Shown in pieces: positions 1 to 8,269 of a stretch of 64,000 nt of DNA (position 1 is its first letter; every line of letters begins with the position of its first letter). The stretch is taken from assembly GCF_000829905.1 (NCBI RefSeq), contig NZ_CDPP01000006.1, positions 124,001 through 188,000 of the forward strand, given 5' to 3'. This DNA is from Beduini massiliensis (GTDB taxonomy: Bacteria > Bacillota_I > Bacilli_A > Erysipelotrichales > Coprobacillaceae). The notes under the pieces were generated by a model, which searched no databases, was not told where the DNA came from, and worked only from the letters and a program-made list of their open reading frames with translations. The translations under genes and the position numbers were made by a program.

Positions 1-260
1 ACGAAACGGTCTTTGTAGATTTCTTTGCAGCTTGGTGTGGTCCATGTAAGATGCTCTCACCAGAAATTGAAAAATTAGCCGATGAATATCAAGGACAGGT
101 GCCGGTCTTGAAGGTCGATGTCGATCAGCAAGCAACGTTAGCACAACGCTATGGTATTCAAACGATTCCAACGCTTATTGTATTTAAAAACGGGGAAATT
201 AAACATCAGTCAGCGGGATTCCGCCCATACGTTCAATTAAAGAATTTATTGGAATCATAA
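1..260 (+). CDS. trxA: Thioredoxin, 5'-truncated by the window edge
   Basis: The reading frame is open from base 3 and gives 85 residues ending at a TAA at 258-260. It contains the thioredoxin active site WCGPCK, followed by the cis-proline region TIPTL and the final helix. Thioredoxins reduce protein disulfides in the cytoplasm. Roughly the first 20 residues lie outside the window. The next gene begins 3 bases downstream and carries its own thioredoxin domain, so the two probably form a thiol-redox operon. Family assignment is secure; the symbol is by family convention. Confidence 0.93.
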   Translation, partial: ETVFVDFFAAWCGPCKMLSPEIEKLADEYQGQVPVLKVDVDQQATLAQRYGIQTIPTLIVFKNGEIKHQSAGFRPYVQLKNLLES

Positions 261-263
261 TAT

Positions 264-1421
264 ATGTCATTTCAAAACGTGAGTTTTTTGCTTGTTTTTA
301 TTGAAGGATTATTATCCTTTCTTTCTCCCTGTGTCTTGCCTCTGCTTCCTGTCTACATGGGATATCTGAGCGGACAAATCGATAACGAAAACCCACATGC
401 TCAGCGAAAGATTCTGATATTAACCCTGTGTTTTATTATCGGGATCTTCTCTGCTTTGCTTTTATTAAATACCGGACTCAATATTTTCAGTCAGTTCTTT
501 AAAGAACACATGACATTTATTATTCGTGCCGGTGGAATCCTAATCATTTTATTAGGAATTCATCAATTAGGGATTATAAAATTCAACACATTAGAAAAGA
601 CTTTTCGTATTCAAGTAAAAAAGAAAAACATCCCTACTTATTTATTTGCCTTTGGTCTTGGCTTTACTTTCAGCTTTTCATGGACACCCTGTATTGGTCC
701 CGCTTTATCTGGTATTTTGCTCTTAGCGAACAGTTCACAAAGCTTCTTAATAAGTAATTTATTAATGTTTGTCTATGCCTTAGCACTGACAATCCCTTTT
801 CTTATACTGGGAATCTTTACGAATAAAGCACTGCATTGGTTTTCTAAATATAAACGTTTTGTACAATACAGTGTTAAAATCGGAGCGGTAATTCTTATTT
901 TCATCGGTATCATGATGTTTACCGGTAAAGCTAATAATATCAGTAACTATGTCAGTCCGATCCCACAAAACGAGAGTGCTAAAGAAGATCCTAAAAACCC
1001 ACCCCTTACTTTTGCTCTCTATGATCAAAATGAACAGCTGATAAGTTTTGAAGATTACCGCGGTAAAATTATCTTTCTGAATTTTTGGGCAACATGGTGT
1101 CCACCCTGCGTAGCAGAACTCGGGCATATTCAGGAATTATATACACAATATAAAGATAGTCAAGATGTTGTCATCCTCACTGCTATTCTTCCGGGTGATC
1201 GTGGAGTATCGAAACAGGATATTCTTGCATTTATAGATGAAAATGAGTATACTATGCCCGTATTATTTGATGATGGTACGCTGTTTAGTTATTTTGGAAT
1301 CAACAGTTATCCCACAACCATAATGATTAATAAAGATGGTACACCCTACGGTTATGCCAAAGGACAACTGACAAAGGAAATGATGGAAAAACTGATCAGC
1401 CAAACATTAGCGATTAATTAG
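264..1421 (+). CDS. CcdA-type membrane thiol transporter fused to a TlpA/ResA-like thioredoxin domain
   Basis: This 385-residue fusion has an N-terminal membrane half (about residues 5-220, six or so hydrophobic segments) with the CcdA signatures SPCVLPLLPVY (Cys23) and WTPCIGP (Cys143), the cysteines that pass reducing power across the membrane. After a short linker, residues about 250-385 form an extracytoplasmic thioredoxin-like domain with WATWCPPC (Cys279, Cys282). The likely flow is from the upstream thioredoxin through the membrane part to the outer domain, which would reduce exported or surface disulfides. The start is 3 bases after trxA with no clear ribosome binding site, which suggests translational coupling. 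Confidence 0.9.
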   Translation: MSFQNVSFLLVFIEGLLSFLSPCVLPLLPVYMGYLSGQIDNENPHAQRKILILTLCFIIGIFSALLLLNTGLNIFSQFFKEHMTFIIRAGGILIILLGIHQLGIIKFNTLEKTFRIQVKKKNIPTYLFAFGLGFTFSFSWTPCIGPALSGILLLANSSQSFLISNLLMFVYALALTIPFLILGIFTNKALHWFSKYKRFVQYSVKIGAVILIFIGIMMFTGKANNISNYVSPIPQNESAKEDPKNPPLTFALYDQNEQLISFEDYRGKIIFLNFWATWCPPCVAELGHIQELYTQYKDSQDVVILTAILPGDRGVSKQDILAFIDENEYTMPVLFDDGTLFSYFGINSYPTTIMINKDGTPYGYAKGQLTKEMMEKLISQTLAIN

Positions 1422-1450
1422 AAGATATAAAAAGAAGGAGCTGTATTTTG

Positions 1451-1873
1451 ATGAAAAAACAATATGATCTTCCGTGCAATATTGCTCAAAGCTTAAATTT
1501 AATTGGGGATAAATGGACCCTGTTAATTCTCCATGCAATTAAATGCGGTGCACATTCCTATAAGGAAATCAGTGAAGCCTTGCCGGGAATCCCAACGAAT
1601 TTATTAAGCAAACGATTAAAAGATCTTTGTAATGAAGACCTGCTTGTCTGTCATCTTTATTCCAAACATCCTCCCCGTTATCAATATGATTTAACGAAAA
1701 GCAGTCAGGATTTAGATGATGTCTATAATGCTATCTTGATTTGGGGAGATAAGCATCTTGAAAAAAGCTTTAAATGCTTAAAACATAAGGGGGCTCCTGT
1801 TCGTATTGCCTATATCAATGAAGAAACCGGAGAAATCTTAACCGCGGAAGATCTATGTGTTGAAAACCACTAA
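1451..1873 (+). CDS. HxlR-family winged-helix transcriptional regulator
   Basis: 140 residues with the HxlR pattern: an N-terminal Cys (DLPCNIAQSLNLIGDKWTLLIL), then a winged helix with LLSKRLKDL as recognition region and a wing ending in RYQYDLT. HxlR proteins are small dimeric regulators, often redox or aldehyde responsive through the conserved N-terminal Cys. I prefer the ATG at 1451, 10 bases after AAGGAG; a TTG three bases earlier is possible. It lies directly upstream of an SDR oxidoreductase, which is the probable target or operon partner. Two further Cys (about residues 31 and 57) could take part in sensing, but that is inference. Confidence 0.85.
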   Translation: MKKQYDLPCNIAQSLNLIGDKWTLLILHAIKCGAHSYKEISEALPGIPTNLLSKRLKDLCNEDLLVCHLYSKHPPRYQYDLTKSSQDLDDVYNAILIWGDKHLEKSFKCLKHKGAPVRIAYINEETGEILTAEDLCVENH

Positions 1874-1898
1874 ATTAACCAACGAAAGAGGAATATTT

Positions 1899-2657
1899 AT
1901 GAAAATGAAAAATAAAGTTGTTTTAATTACCGGCGGCGGTAAAGGAATCGGTCGCGGTGTCAGTGAAGCTTTTTGTGAAGAAGGGGCTGATTTAGTGATT
2001 ACCGGACGTGACGAAGCTTCGCTTTTAAAAGCAAAAGAAGATTTAGAACAAAAGTATCACAATCGCGTTTTAGCGATCCGCGGAGATGGAGCCGTAGAAG
2101 AAGACGTTAAAAATGTTATAGAAAAGACGATTGACTTCTTTGGTCATCTGGATGTATTAATCAATAATGCAATGGCAAGCAAATCCGGTAAAATGTTTGT
2201 TGAACATACAAAAGATGATTTTGCCTTGGCTATAGATACCGGACTTTATGCTACTTTCTTCTATATGCGTGAAGCTCATCCATACCTAAAAGAAAGTAAA
2301 GGGACCATTATTAACTTTGCCAGTGGGGCCGGTTTTTCCGGACGTATTGGTCAATCCTCTTATGCCGCAGCCAAAGAAGGAATCCGTGGTTTAAGTCGTG
2401 TTGCCGCAACAGAATGGGGACCTGATGGCATTAATGTCAATATTATATGTCCATTGGTAGAAACTCCGCAAATGCTGAAATGGAAAGAAACTTATCCCGA
2501 TCAATATGCCAAAACGATTCATGATATCCCTTTACAGCGATTTGGTGACGCTAAAAATGATGTAGGACGTACTTGTGTTTTTCTAGCGAGTGAAGATGCC
2601 AGTTTCATCAGCGGAGAAACAATCGTCTTACAAGGTGGTTCTGGTTTACGTCCATAA
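1899..2657 (+). CDS. Short-chain dehydrogenase/reductase (SDR)
   Basis: 252 residues from the ATG at 1899, which follows GAAAGAGGAATATTT; an upstream in-frame ATG at 1857 would overlap the HxlR gene and lacks a good site. The Rossmann glycine motif TGGGKGIGRG is at about residues 10-19, the NNA motif at about 89, and the catalytic Ser...Tyr-x3-Lys as SGAGFSGRIGQSSYAAAKEG at about 143-162. The C-terminus matches SDRs of the 2,4-dienoyl-CoA reductase or glucose-dehydrogenase type. Substrate cannot be read from sequence. It is probably co-transcribed with the HxlR regulator. Confidence 0.88.
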   Translation: MKMKNKVVLITGGGKGIGRGVSEAFCEEGADLVITGRDEASLLKAKEDLEQKYHNRVLAIRGDGAVEEDVKNVIEKTIDFFGHLDVLINNAMASKSGKMFVEHTKDDFALAIDTGLYATFFYMREAHPYLKESKGTIINFASGAGFSGRIGQSSYAAAKEGIRGLSRVAATEWGPDGINVNIICPLVETPQMLKWKETYPDQYAKTIHDIPLQRFGDAKNDVGRTCVFLASEDASFISGETIVLQGGSGLRP

Positions 2658-2660
2658 CAT

Positions 2661-2697
2661 AAAAATTCTCCAAATAAGATTTGGGGAATTTTTTTAT
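2661..2697 (+). terminator. Intrinsic terminator after the SDR gene
   Basis: Arms 2661-2675 and 2679-2693 pair as AATTCTCCAAAT with ATTTGGGGAATT (one G-U pair) around a 3-base loop, followed by a T run. It lies 4 bases after the SDR stop codon. Confidence 0.8.
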
Positions 2698-2791
2698 TAT
2701 TTTACTCATACTAATTTTTAGAGCGACCTAGATAAAGAAACTTTATTTTTATGTTATACTATGAATAATAATGATCTAAATGGAGAACAAC

Positions 2792-4603
2792 ATGAAAAAA
2801 TATTTAATACATATTCAAAATATTATTCACGATATCTTTTACCAGTGGCAAATTCTTCTGCTGTTTGAATTTATTTATAAATTAGCAGGAGGAATATTTC
2901 TGTTTCCTTTTTTAAAGTCCCTAGTACAAAAAACACTGACTTTAGCGGAAATTCCCTATCTTTATTTAGAAAATATAAAGAAATGGCTAACCAGTCCGTA
3001 CACTTTACCTATTCTTTTTTGCTGTTTTATACTGCTGGGTATTTATATTCTATATGAAATCAGTGTCCTGGTTCTCTACTTTCAGCGTGCCAGAACCCAA
3101 GCTAAAATTACTTTTGTTTCTTTACTGAGTATTTCCTTTAAACAAGTTCTTCATGCGATAAAGCCCAAGAATTGGATATTCTTAATTATTTTATTATTAT
3201 TTGTTCCGCTGACATTGCTGTCTCTTACGCCAACGACACTCATGCAGGTTCGCATTCCCGAATATTTTACTGACTTTTTCAAAGAACATGGCAATCTTTA
3301 CTATATTTATGGCATCATCATGTTTATTCTCAATATCTTTGTTTTCTATATGATCTTTACTTTCCCCGCATTCCTTATCGAAAAAAGAAATTTCTTTGAT
3401 GCTTTCAAACGCAGCCGAGAGTTAATGAAAAAACGTTTTATTAAGACGCTGATTGCTTATTTGGTCTGGTGGGTCAGCTTAGTTGCTCTCTTTTTCCTAA
3501 TATGCGGATTCTTCCTGTTGATTCTAATCATTCGTTATTATTTTCTGCCGGATACAAAAGCAAATGCAACACAGTTTTTACTCAATTACATGACATTAAA
3601 ACAATATGCTGTCTTTATCTACCATTCATTTATGTTTGCCGGCAGCATGGCATTTATCATGTATATGTATCAAACCTATACCGGAGTTAAGACAAATATT
3701 ATCAAAGAAAAAAGGAAGACCACCTTAAAAACATTTGTTTTCAGCGTTGCAGAAGTTCTTATCATTCTTTTAGCAATCGGCTTTTACTTTGATTATCAGG
3801 GAAATATTTTTTATCAATATAATATTATGGAAAAGCCGATTGAAATAGCGGCACATCGGGCAGGGACTACCTTTACACCTGAAAATACTATACCGGCATT
3901 AAATTATGCGATCAATGTGAAAGCGGCTTACGCTGAAATCGATGTACAGCAGTCTAAAGATGGTCAGCTCTATATTCTACATGATACTAATTTTAATCGA
4001 ACTGCCGGAATAAATAAGAATGTATGGGATGTTTCATCTGATGAAATCAATACGTATGATGTTGGCAGCTACTATGATTTACAATTCAAAGGAACCCATG
4101 TCCCTACTTTAGAAGAGATGATTCGTACAGCCAATCATAAGATAAAACTGATGATTGAATTAAAGAAAAACGGACATGAAGATCGCCTGGAAGAAAAAAC
4201 GATTGCTTTAATTAAAAAGTATCATTTTGAAGATCAATGTGTCATTGCTTCTATGGATCTCGACATTCTAAAAACAGTCAAAGAAATAGACAGTCAATTA
4301 AAAACTGTATATATTGCTCCTGTCGTTTTTGGAAACTTTTATAACTTGGACTTTGTTGACATCTTCAGTGTCGAATCAACATTTGTGAATAAGAAAATGA
4401 TTGATCGTTTGCATGAACACAATAAATTAATATTTGCTTGGACGGTCAATAAAGACAGTGAAATGAAACGATTGCTTTCTATGGATCTTGATGGACTGGT
4501 CACAGATAACCCCGAATTAGCTTTCTATTATAAGAATCAAGGGAAACAGGATGAATTTATAAACGAGCTCATCGTTTGGATGTTTCCAAATAGCCAAACT
4601 TAA
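2792..4603 (+). CDS. Membrane-anchored glycerophosphodiester phosphodiesterase
   Basis: 603 residues from ATG 2792, preceded by TGGAGAACAAC; an in-frame ATG at 2780 lies upstream of that site. The first roughly 345 residues carry about six to eight hydrophobic helices and match the GDPD membrane domain type. The C-terminal 250 residues are the catalytic TIM barrel: AAHRAG at about 352-357, PENT, then EIDVQ and HDTNFNRTAG, which supply the metal and catalytic residues. The enzyme splits glycerophosphodiesters into glycerol-3-phosphate and an alcohol. In this architecture the substrate may be lipid or teichoic-acid derived; that is inference. A shared bidirectional terminator follows. Confidence 0.9.
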   Translation: MKKYLIHIQNIIHDIFYQWQILLLFEFIYKLAGGIFLFPFLKSLVQKTLTLAEIPYLYLENIKKWLTSPYTLPILFCCFILLGIYILYEISVLVLYFQRARTQAKITFVSLLSISFKQVLHAIKPKNWIFLIILLLFVPLTLLSLTPTTLMQVRIPEYFTDFFKEHGNLYYIYGIIMFILNIFVFYMIFTFPAFLIEKRNFFDAFKRSRELMKKRFIKTLIAYLVWWVSLVALFFLICGFFLLILIIRYYFLPDTKANATQFLLNYMTLKQYAVFIYHSFMFAGSMAFIMYMYQTYTGVKTNIIKEKRKTTLKTFVFSVAEVLIILLAIGFYFDYQGNIFYQYNIMEKPIEIAAHRAGTTFTPENTIPALNYAINVKAAYAEIDVQQSKDGQLYILHDTNFNRTAGINKNVWDVSSDEINTYDVGSYYDLQFKGTHVPTLEEMIRTANHKIKLMIELKKNGHEDRLEEKTIALIKKYHFEDQCVIASMDLDILKTVKEIDSQLKTVYIAPVVFGNFYNLDFVDIFSVESTFVNKKMIDRLHEHNKLIFAWTVNKDSEMKRLLSMDLDGLVTDNPELAFYYKNQGKQDEFINELIVWMFPNSQT

Positions 4604-4605
4604 AA

Positions 4606-4650
4606 AATAAGATCATTGACTGCACATTCATCAATGATCTTTTATTTTAT
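4606..4650. terminator. Bidirectional terminator between convergent genes
   Basis: AAGATCATTGA (4609-4619) pairs with TCAATGATCTT (4631-4641), with A-rich and T-rich flanks on the two sides. It can stop both the plus-strand phosphodiesterase gene and the minus-strand effector-domain gene. Confidence 0.8.
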
Positions 4651-5147
4651 TTTTCTTTAACGGCAATCCAAACCTCTATCTCGCCATCTTTCCCATAATA
4701 TTCGATATCCGGAGCCCCAGATTTCATTTTTCCTGTTATATATCCTTTATTTAAAGGCTTATATTTTGATTTAGGCAGCCATTTCATAATCGCCATCGCT
4801 TCCGTTTTCCCCATCGTTTCCATTGTACAAGGAAAAACCGCCCAAGTGGCCTCCTGAACAAGATAAGATGACATTGTACTTTTCGGCTCAAGATCACTCG
4901 ATACCGCTATATAATAGTCAAATTCTTTCGCATCTGCTTCATTTGTATTATAAGCATTGATTCCAAATATTCCATAAGGTTCACGATTCATAAAAGACAT
5001 CAGTTGTTCATGCTGATCCCCAGCTTTAAACGTTTCCCACATTGCCGGTATATCTTTTGTTCCCTGCTTCTTTTTATTGGTTGTCGTCATTTTATATCCG
5101 ACAACACGAAAACATTTTCTTTTTTCAATTCTAAACGGCTGTTCCAT
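4647..5147 (-). CDS. Stand-alone GyrI-like/AraC effector-binding domain protein
   Basis: 166 residues with no DNA-binding part. The fold is the GyrI-like small-molecule binding domain found at the C-terminus of AraC-type activators. It visibly parallels the C-terminal half of the adjacent AraC gene: IEKRKCFRVVGYK against IVRKEAFRITGIS near the start, and EVWIAVKEK against ELWMMVKEC at the end. The start has AGGAGG 7 bases upstream. It lies 79 bases downstream of the AraC gene on the same strand, so they are probably co-expressed. It may bind the same ligand as the regulator, acting as sink or modulator; that is inference. Confidence 0.8.
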   Translation of the reverse strand: MEQPFRIEKRKCFRVVGYKMTTTNKKKQGTKDIPAMWETFKAGDQHEQLMSFMNREPYGIFGINAYNTNEADAKEFDYYIAVSSDLEPKSTMSSYLVQEATWAVFPCTMETMGKTEAMAIMKWLPKSKYKPLNKGYITGKMKSGAPDIEYYGKDGEIEVWIAVKEK

Positions 5148-5226
5148 ATATATTCCTCCTCATCTGTATTCAGTATAAAAGATTCATCAAAAAATTTCCT
5201 CTCAACTTGTGTCTAAAAAAGAGAGA

Positions 5227-6069
5227 TTAGCACTCTTTCACCATCATCCATAATTCGAGCTTAGAATGCTTAGGATTTGGGTCTTTATAAACTTCGATGA
5301 TCGGTCCATCTGCATATTCATAACCGGAATTGGGAAACCACTCCGTCCATATTCTTTTTTCCAGCTGCTGTAATGATTCATGAGTTCCCTCGGTGCTGAA
5401 TACTACCCATGCCGCTTTTGGCAGACAATAGCTGTCCATTCCCAAGATTTCTTCGTCACTGGCAACTCCAATAAAAAAACGCCATTGCTTTTTCTCATCG
5501 GATACACTCATTCCAAGCAATCCCAACGGTTCTTCTTTTATATAGGCAGACAGTTTAGAAATCGTTCCCTTTCGCCCCGCCTCTTGCCATAATGTTGGAA
5601 CGATATCAAAATTCTTTTCCAAATCAGGATCAAGGGAATGACTGATCCCAGTGATACGAAACGCTTCTTTTCTTACAATTCGGTACTCTAATTCTTCTAC
5701 TCCCTCTACTTTTACAATAAAATGAATAGGCGGATAAGATTTTAATAAGGTGCCACACGCTTTAACCGTCGAAGGGGCAATTCCGTGAACATTTTGAAAA
5801 GCACGATTAAAAGCGGTTGGAGAAGCATATCCGTACTTTAAGGCGATATCAACAATCTTTTCATTGCCGTTTTGCAAATCAACGGCCGCTAAAGTCATCC
5901 GTCTTCTGCGAATATACTCCGCCAGTGACACTCCACTCATATACGAAAACATTCGTTGAAAATTATAAGATGACGTACAGGTAATGTTCGCAATTCTCTC
6001 TAAATCAATATTGCTTGTCAGATTTTCTTCAATATAAGTTATTGCCTGATTCATTTTATCCATCCACAT
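5227..6069 (-). CDS. AraC-family regulator with C-terminal GyrI-like effector domain
   Basis: 280 residues from the ATG at 6069, chosen because AGGAGG lies 9 bases upstream; a longer frame starts at 6126 without such a site. Residues about 3-100 hold the two helix-turn-helix units typical of AraC/XylS, including DIALKYGYASPTAFNRAF. Residues about 110-280 form the effector-binding domain. This Rob/SoxS-like layout senses small hydrophobic or toxic molecules. The next gene on the strand encodes only the effector domain. The target promoter is not evident; the divergent GGDEF gene at 6446 is one candidate. Confidence 0.87.
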   Translation of the reverse strand: MWMDKMNQAITYIEENLTSNIDLERIANITCTSSYNFQRMFSYMSGVSLAEYIRRRRMTLAAVDLQNGNEKIVDIALKYGYASPTAFNRAFQNVHGIAPSTVKACGTLLKSYPPIHFIVKVEGVEELEYRIVRKEAFRITGISHSLDPDLEKNFDIVPTLWQEAGRKGTISKLSAYIKEEPLGLLGMSVSDEKKQWRFFIGVASDEEILGMDSYCLPKAAWVVFSTEGTHESLQQLEKRIWTEWFPNSGYEYADGPIIEVYKDPNPKHSKLELWMMVKEC

Positions 6070-6445
6070 GATGTTATGCCTCCTGAAAACTTCTAAATAC
6101 TGTTGATCCATTATAGCATTCTCCATATTTTATTGACTACTTTAACGCTCTATCCCTCATGTATTTCATTTAAAAAGACATAAATACACGACAAATAGAA
6201 TTAAATTTATAAGGATTTTCATAATATAATGTACCTTTTATTAAGTAATAGTATAAATATAAACGTATTATATTAATAATAAATACTTTAATAGAGTATG
6301 GTTTCTTATAATGCTTTTTTGTCACAAATTATGTCACAATTTTACTTTTAAGTTTATCAGAATCCCTTTATCCTCACTGACTTAGTGGTATAATAAAAGC
6401 AGGTAATGATAGTATGGTTTATTATTTATGAAAGGAGATTGGCTT
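6070..6445. promoter_or_regulatory. Divergent intergenic region with a short direct repeat and a candidate -10
   Basis: This AT-rich region of about 375 bases separates the AraC gene from the GGDEF gene. It contains the direct repeat TGTCACAA at 6320-6327 and 6332-6339 (12-base period). TATAAT at 6389-6394 has a weak TTTATC 16 bases upstream and would drive the plus-strand GGDEF gene. No open frame or stable RNA gene is visible. Confidence 0.4.
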
Positions 6446-8239
6446 ATGGAAACAAAGAAATATACTGGTAAAAGTGTTATTAGCGGAGTATTTGATTGTC
6501 TCTGCAACGAATATTTTACTTTGATCAAAGCTGATGATTCCTTATATGAACTGTTAGGTTATACAAAAGAAGAATTTAAAGAATTATTCAACGATCAGCT
6601 GTTATCTTCTATTTATGAAGAAGAACGTATACAAATAAATAAAGAAATTCGTCGTCAAGTTGAACAGCATGGTGTCTTTATGTATGAAAACCGACTTATT
6701 TGTAAGAATAATATTTTAAAATGGGTATGGATCAGTGCCCAATTCATGATCGATGATACAGGGACTCCCTATTATCATTGTATTTTCCATGATATCACTG
6801 AAAATAAAGCAAATGAAGAGGCATTGACGATCAGCAAACAAAGGCTTGATTTTATTCTTTCCCAAACTCAGGATATTATTTTTGAATACGATTGTGCATT
6901 AAATCAAATTTATTATTCTGATAATTTAGAAAAGAAATTCGGTTATATGATTCCCGCTAAAGGATTCCCGGATTCAATGTTTAAAACTAATATCATTTAT
7001 GAAGAAGATATACTTCCTCTTCGCAATGGCTTTCAGTCTATTATCGGCGGAAAAAATGAAATGCAATGTGAGTATCGTCTCAAATACCGTAATAAAGGAT
7101 ATCGCTGGGTACACGCCCAAGCCATTGCTTTGCGTGATAGTGATGGAAATCTCATCAAAATTATTGGCGTCATTACCGATATTCATGATCAGAAGCAGGA
7201 AATTCTTAAATCACGTCAAGAAGCCGCTTTAGATCCTCTTACTGGTTTATTCAATCGAAGAGAATGTATTCGCAGTATTGAAAATTATATCGCTGTTACA
7301 GATGCCTTATTTGCTTTTATCTTAATAGATATTGATGATTTCAAAATGATCAATGATGTCTATGGACACTCTAAAGGAGATTTCACGTTGAGAAGAATCA
7401 GTGAAGAACTCTCTTCTGTTATACGTAAAAATGATATTATTGCTCGTATTGGCGGTGATGAGTTCGTGATATGCTTAATGAATCTCCCTAATATTCAAGT
7501 TGCCATTGATAAAGTAGAACGAATACAGGACATTTTTGGCGACAGTTTAAAAGAAGCCTTTGGCTTTAAAATAAACTGCAGTATTGGTATTAGCTTCTAT
7601 CCTAATGACGGACTTGATTTTGCTTCTCTTTTAGAGCATGCCGATCTTGCCTTATATGAAGCAAAAAAAGCCGGTAAGGATCGTTATCGTCTTTACCAAG
7701 ATAAGGAAACTAACAAGGATTTTATCATTACACCACAACGATACATGAAAAAAACATTTCATGATCGTATTATCGAATATGTCTTGCAGCGACTTTTAGA
7801 GGAACCAAATAAAGAGAAAGTGATTCCTCTTCTATTGGAAATGATGTTAAGAGCCTTTGATTGTGACCGCATCACGATCTACGAGCGGCATGACGTTTCT
7901 TATTCCAAAAGTTTTCAATCTGTAAATGATCCGATTTTTGTCATACATGAACAAAAGCTGTCTTTGGCAGATGATCTCATCCATCAAATGACTTCCGGCA
8001 ATAAATTTCTTGCTTATGAAAATGTTCAGACAATTGAAGATGAAAAGATTAAAAACTGGTTTTTAGATCGAAGCACCATTTCCAGCATCGTATATTATAC
8101 AAAAGATATTAAGAATGCCAATATTCTCATTCTTTATGAAGACTGTCATTCTACCCGTACTCCAAGCGGGGAAATTCGCTATACAATTTTAATGGTCAGT
8201 GAACTCCTCCAATTATTTTTTCAACATCATCTTGCTTAA
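6446..8239 (+). CDS. PAS-PAS-GGDEF diguanylate cyclase with a C-terminal extension
   Basis: 597 residues from ATG 6446 (AAAGGAG 8 bases upstream). There is no signal or membrane segment, so the protein is cytosolic. PAS-like domains occupy about 20-130 and 140-250, each ending in the usual HDITE/ITDIHDQK exit. The catalytic motif GGDEF at about 336-340 is intact and the inhibitory RxxD site is present as RKND five residues before it, so c-di-GMP synthesis with product feedback is expected. About 170 residues follow the GGDEF domain; they look like a divergent GAF-like domain that I cannot assign firmly. The gene stands alone between terminators. Confidence 0.9.
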   Translation: METKKYTGKSVISGVFDCLCNEYFTLIKADDSLYELLGYTKEEFKELFNDQLLSSIYEEERIQINKEIRRQVEQHGVFMYENRLICKNNILKWVWISAQFMIDDTGTPYYHCIFHDITENKANEEALTISKQRLDFILSQTQDIIFEYDCALNQIYYSDNLEKKFGYMIPAKGFPDSMFKTNIIYEEDILPLRNGFQSIIGGKNEMQCEYRLKYRNKGYRWVHAQAIALRDSDGNLIKIIGVITDIHDQKQEILKSRQEAALDPLTGLFNRRECIRSIENYIAVTDALFAFILIDIDDFKMINDVYGHSKGDFTLRRISEELSSVIRKNDIIARIGGDEFVICLMNLPNIQVAIDKVERIQDIFGDSLKEAFGFKINCSIGISFYPNDGLDFASLLEHADLALYEAKKAGKDRYRLYQDKETNKDFIITPQRYMKKTFHDRIIEYVLQRLLEEPNKEKVIPLLLEMMLRAFDCDRITIYERHDVSYSKSFQSVNDPIFVIHEQKLSLADDLIHQMTSGNKFLAYENVQTIEDEKIKNWFLDRSTISSIVYYTKDIKNANILILYEDCHSTRTPSGEIRYTILMVSELLQLFFQHHLA

Positions 8240-8266
8240 AAGCCTCATAAAGAGGCTTTTTATATA
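8239..8266. terminator. Bidirectional terminator
   Basis: AAAAGCCTC and GAGGCTTTTT form a hairpin with a 5-base loop immediately after the GGDEF stop codon, ending in T-rich sequence. The convergent minus-strand gene ends at 8270, so the hairpin may serve both. Confidence 0.82.
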
Positions 8267-8269
8267 TAT

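Noticed and set aside
780-1127. Minus-strand 115-residue frame inside the CcdA-TlpA gene
   Set aside because: Antisense shadow of a well-supported coding gene, with no family resemblance or ribosome site.
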